Assembly (NCBI GenBank): GCA_020636215.1
Contig: JACJYG010000006.1
Span: forward strand, 372,001-436,000
Direction: 5' to 3'
Source: Lewinellaceae bacterium
Lineage (GTDB): Bacteria > Bacteroidota > Bacteroidia > Chitinophagales > Saprospiraceae
DNA length: 64,000 bases
Part shown: piece after piece, positions 45,201 to 53,414 of the stretch
How the letters are laid out: every line of letters begins with the position of its first letter
Numbering within the stretch: the stretch's first letter is position 1
Notes under the pieces: generated by a model
The model's input: only the letters and a program-made list of their open reading frames with translations
Database searches by the model: none
What the model was told of the DNA's origin: nothing
Made by a program: the position numbers and the translations under genes

Positions 45201-45560
45201 GACCTGTACCTGTTGATAGCCCTTTTCGAGCACTGTCTTTCCATGCAGGTTGACCACCATCCATTGGCCGAGGTCCATCACGGCGATAAGCGTTGAGTCC
45301 AACACTTTGATATCATCGTAGCGTGGTGGTACGATTTCTTTACCGGTGGGGCCCAGTAGCCCCACGCTGCCATCTTTCTGCATCACTGCATACCCAAAAT
45401 GCTTGAACTCTCCGATCGCATCGTAAACGGGGTCGAGAATTACCGTTCCTTCGGTATTGATCAATCCCCATTTCTTATTGACTTTTATCGGAAAGTACCG
45501 CTGGGCGGAAATAGCGGAACAAATGGTAAACAGTGATAATAGTATCCAGTACCTGCGCAT
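42231..45560 (-). CDS. Large secreted WG-repeat protein
   Basis: A 1109-residue protein with a signal peptide (MRRYWILLSLFTICSAISAQ). It is built almost entirely of WG repeats of about 45-50 residues, for example KWGLINTEGTVILDPVYDAIGEF, LWGFVDRDGLEVIPCRFREVQNF and KWGIINQKGIEIIPPKYDKIESF, roughly twenty in all. The middle (about residues 370-580) is degenerate and contains an unrelated insert. WG-repeat proteins are thought to bind other proteins or peptidoglycan at the cell surface; no enzymatic motif is visible. A 198-bp hairpin-rich gap lies after the stop. Confidence 0.88.
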   Translation of the reverse strand: MRRYWILLSLFTICSAISAQRYFPIKVNKKWGLINTEGTVILDPVYDAIGEFKHFGYAVMQKDGSVGLLGPTGKEIVPPRYDDIKVLDSTLIAVMDLGQWMVVNLHGKTVLEKGYQQVQVWNGYYLAFRQNGKWGLVNKFGHKLAAPTFDDIQFEEGNFFITTRNSQLGLLSGTGRQILPNQADEIRFFSDSLFFYKVGNLWGAVDFNGVEVIPAKYRSFSRVSDNFIKLVANDGLYVYSIPCSRILSDGKFDDFYSFSRRYVIVKKQRQLGLLDWCGNLVLPAAYNEIQAYEGKMFRVNYQGKWGVVEPGGSAVIPMEYDYIAPLRNSVCVVKKEGRFGLVNLKGEQVAPPAYHRIELKDNLAKAYRQKDSGREESLTLLRFDEDGQLRDTSSFQRHFRITIDGGKNKEGAGLSNTNDYQLDQFEWFYSPQEDRWGLRRLEDGNVQIEPKFHSIQVQRELGFTLVGIEKSERYEFERTTFRFDMIYGLVNNELGLLVTELDFWDVRFDDFRQGYPVARCVFANGRHGLIDRIGRIVRRDMAYIGDFADGVARFSFSGRLSGSMKDHNSIGKIRTYLNAMASPSIMLDYTQYDQLFRNDAFLACDGCEWGYIDTSAQVIVPPQYTFAKDFVNDVGIVECHGKWGMVNRKADILLPCRYDGVQFLENTDNKVIRVYIKEPKYGLIDTLGQLTVSAVYDEIGSFSDGRLAVKRNGLWGFVDRDGLEVIPCRFREVQNFSEGRAAARLGSGWGFIDKQGHVEVDFTFKRAGNFKNGRAWAANDEGVGYLDTMGEFAIPPRFDKAFDFQWGIARVAKDNAYGLIDTSGNFIQRPRYSEIQDFNQHGLAVVRYGNNNVRYSLIGRNGELLSNLNFREIQPFSEGLAAVKYKEGYGFIDTTGRLAIPDIYSKVSPFSEGLAAVQKDGACGYINRKGEVAIPFDYSKCLDFNGGRAVVYKGIRKAGLIDHEGNLLIEPSLDRLLNFQEGRGLVRDEKYRFYYITEQAHLYDGFYQEATEFKHGVAVVQVNGKWGIINQKGIEIIPPKYDKIESFEDGYAKVRIQGFNGLASLNGDLIVQPDYEYISYAGEGLFRVEQGDMIGYFDMEGEWVWDLSK

Positions 45561-46038
45561 AGCTTTGATTGCGGATTACAGGAATTCCTTTTTACCCGTT
45601 TGGAATATTAGATAAAACGATATCCGTGCTTTTAAATTATCCGGGGCTGGGGCTCCCACCAGAGAAAAAGGTGGGGGCAAATTTACAAAAAACAAGCTTT
45701 CAGGCTATTTTATTAACATAATTTTCATATTAAAATTTAATTAAACCAATTAACTCTGCCGCTTAGGCAAATGAGTAAAATCGGGTAATCTTGAGAAAGC
45801 TTTCAGGCAGCTTTTGAAGTAACCTGTCAGCAGCAGAAGGCTGGAAAACATTATGGTGGCGATGAAAATGAATGGAGGGGGCGGGGCCATAGGGCCTTCC
45901 CGGAAAAATCACAGCTTTAGCGAACAAAACTTAAAATTTATACATTTGCATCTCTGAGGGCGGCAAACAGCTTAATTTTTCCACCAAGGCGTTCAGTTTG
46001 CTCTTTTGTTTGCCCCAACCAAAAAACTATAAAAAATT
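45561..46038. other. Divergent intergenic region, WG protein/topA (478 bp)
   Basis: The gap is AT-rich near 45700-45760, with runs such as ttaacataattttcatattaaaatttaatt. Apart from the -7-like element at 45941 and a homopolymer-rich leader before topA, I see no gene, tRNA or strong hairpin. Both divergent promoters must lie here. Confidence 0.6.
45941..45948 (+). promoter_or_regulatory. Candidate -7 element of topA
   Basis: TACATTTG is an exact TAnnTTTG match, 90 nt upstream of the topA start; a TTA 21 nt upstream (45917-45919) is a near-match to the TTG -33 box. This would give a leader of about 85 nt. Confidence 0.45.
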
Positions 46039-48594
46039 ATGTCAAAGCACCTACTGATTGTAGAGTCGCCAGCCAAGGCGAAAACGATTGAGAAATTTTT
46101 GGGCAAAGATTATACGGTTAAATCCAGTTTCGGCCACGTACGCGATCTGGAGAAGAATGAAGGTGCGGTTGATACCGATCATGGCTTCACACCAAAGTAT
46201 GTCGTTTCCCCGGAGAAGAGAAAGGTCGTTAAGGAATTGAAGGACTGGGTCAAGAAAGTGGATGAAGTATGGCTCGCAACGGATGAAGACCGCGAGGGGG
46301 AAGCTATTTCCTGGCATCTTTGCCAGGTGTTGGGCTTGGATGAAGAAACGACAAAACGGATCGTTTTCCGGGAGATCACAAAACCGGCCATCCAAAATGC
46401 CATCCAATCACCAAGAACCGTAGATATCAATCTGGTAAACGCCCAACAGGCCCGTCGGATACTCGACCGCTTGGTGGGTTTTGAATTATCCGGAATACTT
46501 TGGAAGAAGATCAAGGGCAATCTCTCAGCCGGCCGGGTTCAATCGGTGGCGGTACGGCTCATCGTGGATCGGGAGCGGGAGATAAACAATTTTGAGTCGA
46601 CGCCTTTCTTTCGCGTCAATGCACTTTTTGACGTTAAGAATGAGCAGGGCAAGATGGTAAAGCTTCGGGCGGAAAGCCCCAGCCGGTATGATTCGGAAAA
46701 AGATGCCCAGGGGTTTCTGGAAAGCTGCCGCGGCGCCAGCTACCGCATCGACAATATTGATGTAAAGCCGCTTAAGCGTAAGCCTTCGGCTCCGTTCACC
46801 ACGTCCACTCTGCAACAGGAGGCCAGCCGGAAACTCGGTTTTTCAGTGCAGCGCACCATGTCGGTTGCCCAGCGCCTCTATGAATCCGGGCATATTACTT
46901 ATATGCGTACGGACTCCACAGCGCTGAGCGAAGGGGCATTGGCCAGCATTGCCCATGAGATTGAACAGAGTTACGGTAAAAATTATGTACACACCCGTCG
47001 GTTTAAGAGCAAATCGGCAAATGCTCAGGAGGCGCACGAGGCCATTCGCCCGACCTATATCACCCAGCAGCAGGTGAGTGGCAACCGTGACGAGCAGCGC
47101 TTGTACGAGCTTATCTGGAAGCGCACCATTGCTTCTCAGATGGCCGACGCGGTGGTGGAAAAGACTATAGTGAACATTGGTATTTCCACTGTTGCAAACG
47201 CCCTTTTGAAAGCGGAAGGGGAAGTCCTGAAGTTCGATGGTTTTCTCAAGGTTTATCTGGAGTCAACGGACGATGAGGAGGAGGAAGAAGCCAAGGGCAT
47301 GCTGCCGCCACTCAAAGTAGGGCAGGATTTACCCCTGGACCACATGACTGCTACGGAACGCTTTACCCGCCCGCCTGCCCGTTTCACTGAGGCTGGCCTT
47401 GTAAAGCAACTGGAGGAACTCGGCATTGGCCGCCCATCGACCTACGCGCCCACCATTAGCAAGATCATGGAGGAGAGCAGAGGGTATATTGTAAAAGAAA
47501 CCCGGGACGGGGAAGAGCGGCAGTATCAGTTATTGACGCTGGATAAGCAGGGCCAGATCAGGAAGGAAACGAAATCCGAAATTACGGGAGCTGTGAAAAA
47601 CCGGCTTTTTCCTACGGATATGGGAATCACCGTCAGTGATTTCCTAACGGAGTACTTTAACGAGATCATGGACTACGGTTTTACTGCAGATATTGAGAAA
47701 GAATTCGACATCATTGCTTCCGGTGGACGGGAGTGGACGTCTATGCTGAAGGATTTTTATGTCCCGTTCCACGCTACGGTTGAGGAAACGCTGGCCAACG
47801 CGGGGCGTCCTACCCGCGAACGCATTCTGGGAAAAGATCCGGAGTCCGGGCATACTGTACTCACCCGGATGACCCGTCTGGGCCCGGTGGTGCAAATTGG
47901 TGCGCCAGATGAAGTGAAGGAAGGCGATAAACCGAGGTACGCCAACCTGCAGCCCGGCCAGTCGATGGAAACCATTACCTATGAAGAAGCTATGCGCCTT
48001 TTTGCGCTGCCCAAAGAACTGGGGCAATTTCAGGGGCAGGAGGTTTCCGTAGGAATTGGCCGCTTTGGGCCCTATGTCCGCCACGGCGAGAAATTCGTTT
48101 CCATTCCACGTGGAGAAGACCCTCTGGGCGTCACCCTGGAACGTGCAACCGAATTGATCCGGGCCAAACAGGAGGAAGATGCTCCGGTGACTACCTACAA
48201 AGGCCTTCCGGTGTCAAAAGGCAAAGGCCGCTTTGGCCCCTTTCTCAAGTGGAATAACCTGTTTATTAATATCCCCCGGCGATATAATTTCGACAATATC
48301 ACACCAGAGCAAGTCTACGAGCTCATCGAACAGAAATTGGAAAAAGAGGCTAACCGCTTTATCCAAAAGTGGGAGGAAGAGAATATCTTCATAGAAAATG
48401 GCCGATGGGGGCCTTTCATTCGCTTCAAAAAGAAGATCATCAAGTTCCCCAAAGTGGATGGCGAAAAAGTCACCGTAGAATCTGCCCAGGAATTGAGCCT
48501 GGAGCAGGTCAAAGCCTTCATCCTCGCAGAGGTGCCTGATGCCTTTGGCAAAGCAAAAGCCAAGGCAAAGCCGAAAGCAAAGGCGAAAAAGTAA
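46039..48594 (+). CDS. topA: DNA topoisomerase I
   Basis: An 851-residue type IA topoisomerase. The TOPRIM domain begins LLIVESPAKAKTIEKFLGKDY, with ATDEDREGEAISWHL. The active-site Tyr is in SGHITYMRTDSTALS. The C-terminal part has several topoisomerase C-repeats (VGIGRFGPYVRHGEKFVSIPRG, KGRFGPFLKWNNLFINIPR, GRWGPFIRFKKKIIKFPK) but no zinc-ribbon cysteines, and ends in a Lys/Ala-rich tail (KAKAKAKPKAKAKK), as often seen in Bacteroidota. It relaxes negative supercoils. Confidence 0.97.
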   Translation: MSKHLLIVESPAKAKTIEKFLGKDYTVKSSFGHVRDLEKNEGAVDTDHGFTPKYVVSPEKRKVVKELKDWVKKVDEVWLATDEDREGEAISWHLCQVLGLDEETTKRIVFREITKPAIQNAIQSPRTVDINLVNAQQARRILDRLVGFELSGILWKKIKGNLSAGRVQSVAVRLIVDREREINNFESTPFFRVNALFDVKNEQGKMVKLRAESPSRYDSEKDAQGFLESCRGASYRIDNIDVKPLKRKPSAPFTTSTLQQEASRKLGFSVQRTMSVAQRLYESGHITYMRTDSTALSEGALASIAHEIEQSYGKNYVHTRRFKSKSANAQEAHEAIRPTYITQQQVSGNRDEQRLYELIWKRTIASQMADAVVEKTIVNIGISTVANALLKAEGEVLKFDGFLKVYLESTDDEEEEEAKGMLPPLKVGQDLPLDHMTATERFTRPPARFTEAGLVKQLEELGIGRPSTYAPTISKIMEESRGYIVKETRDGEERQYQLLTLDKQGQIRKETKSEITGAVKNRLFPTDMGITVSDFLTEYFNEIMDYGFTADIEKEFDIIASGGREWTSMLKDFYVPFHATVEETLANAGRPTRERILGKDPESGHTVLTRMTRLGPVVQIGAPDEVKEGDKPRYANLQPGQSMETITYEEAMRLFALPKELGQFQGQEVSVGIGRFGPYVRHGEKFVSIPRGEDPLGVTLERATELIRAKQEEDAPVTTYKGLPVSKGKGRFGPFLKWNNLFINIPRRYNFDNITPEQVYELIEQKLEKEANRFIQKWEEENIFIENGRWGPFIRFKKKIIKFPKVDGEKVTVESAQELSLEQVKAFILAEVPDAFGKAKAKAKPKAKAKK

Positions 48595-48613
48595 TAGGAA
48601 GACTTTGGGAAAT

Positions 48614-48658
48614 GGGAAGTCGGAAGTCGGAAGTGGGAAGTGGGAAGAGGGAAGTGGG
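48614..48658. repeat. Heptamer array after topA
   Basis: Six 7-mers in register: GGGAAGT, CGGAAGT, CGGAAGT, GGGAAGT, GGGAAGA, GGGAAGT, plus GGG. It starts 20 nt after the topA stop. It is one of three heptamer arrays at gene 3' ends in the window. Confidence 0.75.
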
Positions 48659-48837
48659 CTCGTTCTCATGCCTCGGCTGGGTAAAAAATGGGAAGTTAGA
48701 AAAACAGGTGTTCTACGACCTTTCTTGGCTCTTTCCGATTTCCCGCTTCAAATCCAAGAACGTCCAAAGTCCAAAACATTGGGGAATCAGCAAAAAAGCC
48801 ATATAGCTAATCAGCCATTCAGCCATTCACAAAAGGC

Positions 48838-49638
48838 TTATCCCATGTTTTTCCGCATCTTCAGCATAAAAACATGGGGAGCGCCGGGCATGGCCTTGCA
48901 CCGGTATCTTTCCTTATCCAGTTTTTCCATATTGGGAAAGCAGTTGTAAGGGGAGAAGGGGTATTCCCGGAATTCCTCCACTTGCAGCCCATATCCCAGC
49001 AGAGGCGTCAGGATATCGCTGAGGCTGTGTTGCCAGGTGTATTCCGTATGAGTGTTTTCGCCATCTCGTTTGGCATAGGACCCTGTCACTTCCTCGACCA
49101 CCGGTGCTCCTTCATTGAAGTAAGGATAGGCATAGCGTCCGTTTTCCATATCCATCATCATGAGTGTAGGGTGGAATTCGGCCATGCAAAAAGTGCCGCC
49201 GGGCCGGAGGTGGTGCGCTACCGTTTCTGCCCAGGGCCTCAGGTCGTTCAACCAGACGATCGCCCCATAAGAAGTAAAGACGATATCGAACTGCTCGTCG
49301 AGTTTGCCGGCCAGTTCCAGCACATTTGATTGAACGAAACGTGCGTTCAGGCCGAGGCGCTGGTTCAACTCCCTGGCTGTGGCGATGGCGGTTGCGGAAA
49401 AGTCGACACCGGTAGCTCTGGCGCCAAGGCGCGCCCACGAGAGGGTGTCCTGGCCGAAGTGGCATTGCAGGTGCAGCAGGCTTTTTCCGTCGACATCCCC
49501 CAGGGCTTCCCGTTCAATGGACATCAATGAATTTTTGCCCCCGAGAAAGGCTTGCATATCGTACAGCTCCGTTTCGGGATGGAAAGAGGCCCAGTCATCC
49601 CACAACTTTTGATTGGCCTGCAGGTGTTCTTGTTCCAT
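48838..49638 (-). CDS. Class I SAM-dependent methyltransferase
   Basis: A 266-residue protein. Motif I is SLLHLQCHFGQDTLSWARLGARATGVDFSATAIATA, followed by FDIVFTSYGAIVWLNDLRPWAETVAHHLRPGGTFCMAEFHP. This is the Methyltransf_25/11 fold. The substrate is not evident. It is cytosolic, monocistronic and convergent with topA across the heptamer array. Confidence 0.88.
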   Translation of the reverse strand: MEQEHLQANQKLWDDWASFHPETELYDMQAFLGGKNSLMSIEREALGDVDGKSLLHLQCHFGQDTLSWARLGARATGVDFSATAIATARELNQRLGLNARFVQSNVLELAGKLDEQFDIVFTSYGAIVWLNDLRPWAETVAHHLRPGGTFCMAEFHPTLMMMDMENGRYAYPYFNEGAPVVEEVTGSYAKRDGENTHTEYTWQHSLSDILTPLLGYGLQVEEFREYPFSPYNCFPNMEKLDKERYRCKAMPGAPHVFMLKMRKNMG

Positions 49639-49700
49639 TTGTACAGATGGTTTTTAATTCCGATATTTGAACTTCTTTAAAAGAAAAAAAATTCCCGAAC

Positions 49701-50024
49701 ATGTCAGAGACAAAGAAAGGACAAGCACAAAATCAGTTAAACATCGAATTGCCGGAGGAAATCGCCGAAGGCATATATTCCAACCTGGCGATCATTTCTC
49801 ATTCCAACTCCGAATTCGTCGTTGATTTCATCCGTTTGGTTCCGAACGTGCCCAAGGCCAAGGTGAAGTCCCGTATTATCCTAACGCCCCAGCACGCCAA
49901 ACGCCTGATGCGGGCACTGGCGGATAACGTGAAAAAATTCGAAGCCCAGTTTGGCCTCATCGACGAGCCGGAACAACCGCCTTTCCCGCCGATGAGCTTC
50001 AATACCCCCAAGGCTCAAGCCTGA
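49701..50024 (+). CDS. DUF3467 domain-containing protein
   Basis: A 107-residue protein fitting the DUF3467 family, which is widespread in Bacteroidota: IELPEEIAEGIYSNLAIISHSNSEFVVDFIRLVPNVPKAKVKSRIILTPQHAKRLMRALADNVKKFE. The function is unknown. It has no signal peptide. An octamer repeat array lies directly downstream. Confidence 0.9.
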   Translation: MSETKKGQAQNQLNIELPEEIAEGIYSNLAIISHSNSEFVVDFIRLVPNVPKAKVKSRIILTPQHAKRLMRALADNVKKFEAQFGLIDEPEQPPFPPMSFNTPKAQA

Positions 50025-50032
50025 GGGAGGGT

Positions 50033-50145
50033 GGAATGCGAGAATGCGTTCCTCCAACATTCCCGCATTCTCGCATTCCCGCATTCCCGCATTCTTGCAT
50101 TGATGCATTCCCGCATTCTCGCATTCCCGCATTCTTGCATTCCCC
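50033..50145. repeat. Octamer array CATTCYCG
   Basis: From 50058, eleven 8-mers of the form CATTCCCG, CATTCTCG, CATTCTTG, CATTGATG run head to tail. Upstream, GGAATGCGAGAATGCG (50033-50048) is the inverse, so the whole can fold as a hairpin just past the DUF3467 stop. The same octamer is at 63229-63283. Confidence 0.85.
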
Positions 50146-50235
50146 TAAACACCTCTCACCCGCCGGAAAAACGGCCATTCATACGCCTTATTCTCTTCTT
50201 CATCGAAAGAAAACGGATTCTTTTGCAACCTCTCT

Positions 50236-50243
50236 TACATTTG
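50236..50243 (+). promoter_or_regulatory. Candidate -7 element of the TonB receptor
   Basis: TACATTTG, an exact TAnnTTTG match 60 nt before the ATG, but without a -33 box at the expected spacing. Confidence 0.3.
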
Positions 50244-50303
50244 TTTCGTCATAGGGGCAATTGAAACAGATTGCTTCATTTATAGACCAAACCCGACTGA
50301 GAA

Positions 50304-52748
50304 ATGAAAAGAGAGATCACCCTGTTAGCGGGCTTCCTATGCCTGCTTTCCACCTCCCTATTGTCCCAAAACAGCCTTACCGGAAGCATAGCCGGCAAAG
50401 TAAGCGGCCCGGAGGAAACCGCCCTCGAATTTGCCAATGTCATCCTTTATTCTGTTGAAGATTCCAGCATGGCCAAGGTCGAAACTACCGGCCTGGATGG
50501 CGCCTATGTGCTTTCCCGCATTCCGGAAGGGCAATACTGGCTGGATGTGACCTATGTAGGCTTGCCGCCTTACCAATCGGAGTCATTCCAGTTGGCTGCG
50601 GGCCAGGCCCTTCAGCTGCCGGAAATCCGGTTGAAGGAAGCCATTAATGAACTCAAGGAGGTCGAGGTTACGGCACAGCGCCCCATGGTAGAAGTCAGAG
50701 CGGACAAAATGATCTTTAATGTCGAGAACAGCATCAATGCCACAGGTAGCACCGCCTTCGAATTATTGCGCAAAGCCCCCGGCGTAGTAGTGGACAATAA
50801 CGATAATATCAGCCTGTTGGGCCGTAATGGGGTGCAGATCTATATTGACGATAAACCTTCTCCACTTGGTGCGGCTGACCTGGCCGCCTTCCTGAAAACC
50901 CTGCAGAGTACCGACATCGAAGCCATCGAAATTATCACCAACCCCTCTGCGAAGTATGATGCAGAAGGGAATGCCGGCATCATCAACATCCGCATGAAAA
51001 AAGACAAGCGGTTGGGCGCCAATGGCAATCTGAACCTGGGATACTCCGTGGGTAAGGTAGCGCAGTACAATACCACACTTAGCGGTAACTACCGCACCAG
51101 GGCTTTCAACTCTTTTGGGAGTTATACCCTTTCCGATGGAGAGAATACGAACTACAACCAGTTTTTCCGCCGCCAATCCGGTCAGACCTTTGACCAGCTT
51201 TCCCTACAGGGCGGCCACTGGACGAGTCACAACTTCAAGGCAGGTACTGATTTCTTTCTCCAGAAACAACACACCCTTGGTTTTCTCGTCTCGGGCTACC
51301 TTTCCGGAAACGATTGGGGCAGCCAGAGCAATACCATTATTGCTGATATAGAGACCGGGCAGGTAGAAAAATTGCTGCAGGCCAGCAGCGATGACGATAA
51401 CCGTAACGACAACCTCAATTTCAACCTCAACTATCGTTTCGATAACAGCAAGGGCAAAGTCTGGAATATCGACGCCGATTACGGCATGTTCCGCAATATG
51501 CGGGAGAATTACCAGCCCAACTACTACCGGGACCCTACCGGTGAAATACTACTGGAAGAACGCATCAATTCTACCGAGGCGCCGACCGACATCGACATTT
51601 ACACCTTCAAAATAGACCATGAACGGCCTCTTTTGGGTGGCCAATTGGGAGCCGGCATCAAGCTGGCCAATATTCACACCGATAACTTATTTGATTTTTA
51701 TGACATCTACGACGGTGCTCCTGAACTCAATACAGGCCTTAGTAACCGTTTCGTTTACAAAGAGAACATTAATGCAGGTTATGTCAGCTATTCCCGGCAG
51801 ATCAAAAAGCTGGGCGTCCAGTTGGGCTTGCGCGTTGAGCAAACCAATACGACCGGTGAACTGGACAGCTACCGGGAAGGGGAAGACCAGCGGTTTGACC
51901 GCCACTACCTGGACTTTTTTCCTTCCGGAGGATTGTCTTACGCTCCCAATGATAAGAACAACTTTCAGTTATCTTACAGCCGCCGGATTAACCGGCCTTC
52001 CTATCAGGACCTCAATCCCTTCCTGGGCAAGATGGACGAGCTGACCTATGAGCAGGGCAACCCTTTCCTGCGGCCGGAATACGCCAACAACATCCAGCTG
52101 ACGCACAGTTTCAATTATCGATTTAACACCACCTTCAGTTTTGGCTATACCCAGGATCTGATCACCCGAATCGTCGATACGGCGCAGGTTGACGCGGCCT
52201 ATATTACCTGGCTTAACCTGGCGGAGCAATACAATTATAGCCTCAATTTCAGCGCGCCGGTGCCGGTTACAGAATGGTGGAGCGCTTTCACCAGTGTCAC
52301 CGGGTCCTATACTGAGAATAAGGCGGATTATGGAGACGGCAAAACCGTGGCATTGTCTAAACCAACCTTCAATATCTATAGCCAGCAGACTTTCCGGCTG
52401 CCATGGGATCTGTCGATGGAAGTTTCCGGATGGTACAATGCGCCTTCCATCTGGGGTGGTACTTTTGTGATGGAATCCATGTGGAGCATCGATGCGGGCA
52501 TTCAGAAAAAGGTGCTCGACGGCCGTGGCAATATCCGCCTGTCGGTGAGCGATATCTTTAAATCCAACGAATGGACAGGCGTCACGGAATTTGGGGCTTT
52601 ATATATGAAGGCGAATGGCGGATGGGACAGTCGGCGCTTCCGGGTAAACTTCTCCTACCTGTTCGGCAATGAGCAGGTCAAGAGCGCCCGCAAGCGCGCC
52701 ACCGGGCTGGAGGATGAACAAAACAGAGTCAAGCAGGGGAACAACTAA
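50304..52748 (+). CDS. Outer-membrane beta-barrel receptor (TonB-dependent type)
   Basis: An 814-residue protein. A signal peptide (LLAGFLCLLSTSLLSQ) is followed by a CarboxypepD_reg-like domain (SIAGKVSGPEETALEFANVILYS, IPEGQYWLDVTYVG). The plug-like region is DKMIFNVENSINATGSTAFELLRKAPGVVVDNNDNISLLGRNGVQIYIDDKP and ADLAAFLKTLQSTDIEAIEIITNPSAKYDAEGNAGIINIRMKKD. The rest is a barrel typical of the outer-membrane beta-barrel family (OMP_b-brl_3). The substrate is unknown. It stands alone, with no SusD or DUF4249 partner. Confidence 0.9.
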   Translation: MKREITLLAGFLCLLSTSLLSQNSLTGSIAGKVSGPEETALEFANVILYSVEDSSMAKVETTGLDGAYVLSRIPEGQYWLDVTYVGLPPYQSESFQLAAGQALQLPEIRLKEAINELKEVEVTAQRPMVEVRADKMIFNVENSINATGSTAFELLRKAPGVVVDNNDNISLLGRNGVQIYIDDKPSPLGAADLAAFLKTLQSTDIEAIEIITNPSAKYDAEGNAGIINIRMKKDKRLGANGNLNLGYSVGKVAQYNTTLSGNYRTRAFNSFGSYTLSDGENTNYNQFFRRQSGQTFDQLSLQGGHWTSHNFKAGTDFFLQKQHTLGFLVSGYLSGNDWGSQSNTIIADIETGQVEKLLQASSDDDNRNDNLNFNLNYRFDNSKGKVWNIDADYGMFRNMRENYQPNYYRDPTGEILLEERINSTEAPTDIDIYTFKIDHERPLLGGQLGAGIKLANIHTDNLFDFYDIYDGAPELNTGLSNRFVYKENINAGYVSYSRQIKKLGVQLGLRVEQTNTTGELDSYREGEDQRFDRHYLDFFPSGGLSYAPNDKNNFQLSYSRRINRPSYQDLNPFLGKMDELTYEQGNPFLRPEYANNIQLTHSFNYRFNTTFSFGYTQDLITRIVDTAQVDAAYITWLNLAEQYNYSLNFSAPVPVTEWWSAFTSVTGSYTENKADYGDGKTVALSKPTFNIYSQQTFRLPWDLSMEVSGWYNAPSIWGGTFVMESMWSIDAGIQKKVLDGRGNIRLSVSDIFKSNEWTGVTEFGALYMKANGGWDSRRFRVNFSYLFGNEQVKSARKRATGLEDEQNRVKQGNN

Positions 52749-52818
52749 TGGATACCCTGCGCTGCTAAGCGGGGAACATGGATCATCCCGAATTTTCGTA
52801 GAATATCCCGGAAGATGC

Positions 52819-52983
52819 TCGGGGCTGTCTCAAAAGAGAGGAATTGAAAAATAGCGCCAAATCATGTTTTGCTGCCCGGCCCAGCCCCTCTCACTCCCCG
52901 AAGGGGAGAACCGGCCGGACAGCGAAAAACAGAATATTATTGGGCTGTAGAATTTTCATCTCATCTTTTGAGACAGCTTCCGA
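52819..52983. mobile_element. MITE-like palindromic element 3
   Basis: GCTGTCTCAAAAGA (52824-52837) and its complement (52964-52977) bound a 154-bp core, with an outer TCGG/CCGA extending to about 165 bp. Inside, CTCCCC/GGGGAG pairs around GAAG. The ends (GCTGTCTCAAAA) are like those of several IS families. Unlike elements 1 and 2 it has no clear TAA duplication. It is non-coding and lies 70 bp after the receptor gene. Confidence 0.6.
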
Positions 52984-53040
52984 TACTACGCCTGATCGGC
53001 GGAGCCCGCCTGCTGTGCCGCAGGCCGGCAGGGATACTAA

Positions 53041-53115
53041 GTTGATGCTATTGATGAGAGAAGCCGCCCATTAAAGTTTTTTTTGTTTTGGAGCCTCCTC
53101 ATCCATAGTATCAAC
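53041..53115. repeat. Inverted repeat with GTTGATGCTATTGATG motif
   Basis: GTTGATGCTATTGATGAG (53041-53058) and CTCATCCATAGTATCAAC (53098-53115) are near-perfect inverted copies around 39 nt. The same motif is at 42157. It lies within a 666-bp gap (52749-53414) that otherwise holds only repeats. Confidence 0.6.
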
Positions 53116-53135
53116 GGCCCGCAGGGCCAAAGTGT

Positions 53136-53163
53136 CCTCAAAGCCCGTATGCGGGCTTTGAGG
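53136..53163. repeat. Perfect GC-rich hairpin
   Basis: CCTCAAAGCCCG (53136-53147) and CGGGCTTTGAGG (53152-53163) pair perfectly around TATG. A further CCCGCC/GGCGGG pair follows at 53170-53191. It has no T-run. It is part of the repeat-dense gap before the DUF4231 gene. Confidence 0.6.
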
Positions 53164-53268
53164 AGTATCCCCGCCTGCTGCCAGCGGCGGGCAGGAATAG
53201 AATCGCTGATTGGGGGCTCAAAATTCGGGGTGACTCCTGTTTTTTTGTGGAAATTTTCCCACCTTCTT

Positions 53269-53300
53269 TTGTCTTCCTGGAGCTGCATTTGTTAATTTTG
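53269..53300 (+). promoter_or_regulatory. Bacteroidota-type promoter of the DUF4231-PGDYG pair
   Basis: TTG (53269-53271), 21 nt spacer, TAATTTTG (53293-53300). This fits the TTG-N19/21-TAnnTTTG consensus of the main Bacteroidota sigma factor. Transcription would start near 53305, leaving a leader of about 110 nt that includes the short repeated words catttatgcatt. Confidence 0.6.
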
Positions 53301-53414
53301 ATAGGCTGAGAGAGAAAACAGCCCAAGCTTCGCTTGCCCCGGTTGAGATAAATATGGATAAGCATTTATACATTTATGCAATCCTGCATTTATGCATTTT
53401 GTAAAACCAAAGCT

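Noticed and set aside
50058..50145. CRISPR array from octamers
   Set aside because: Units are 8 bp without spacers.
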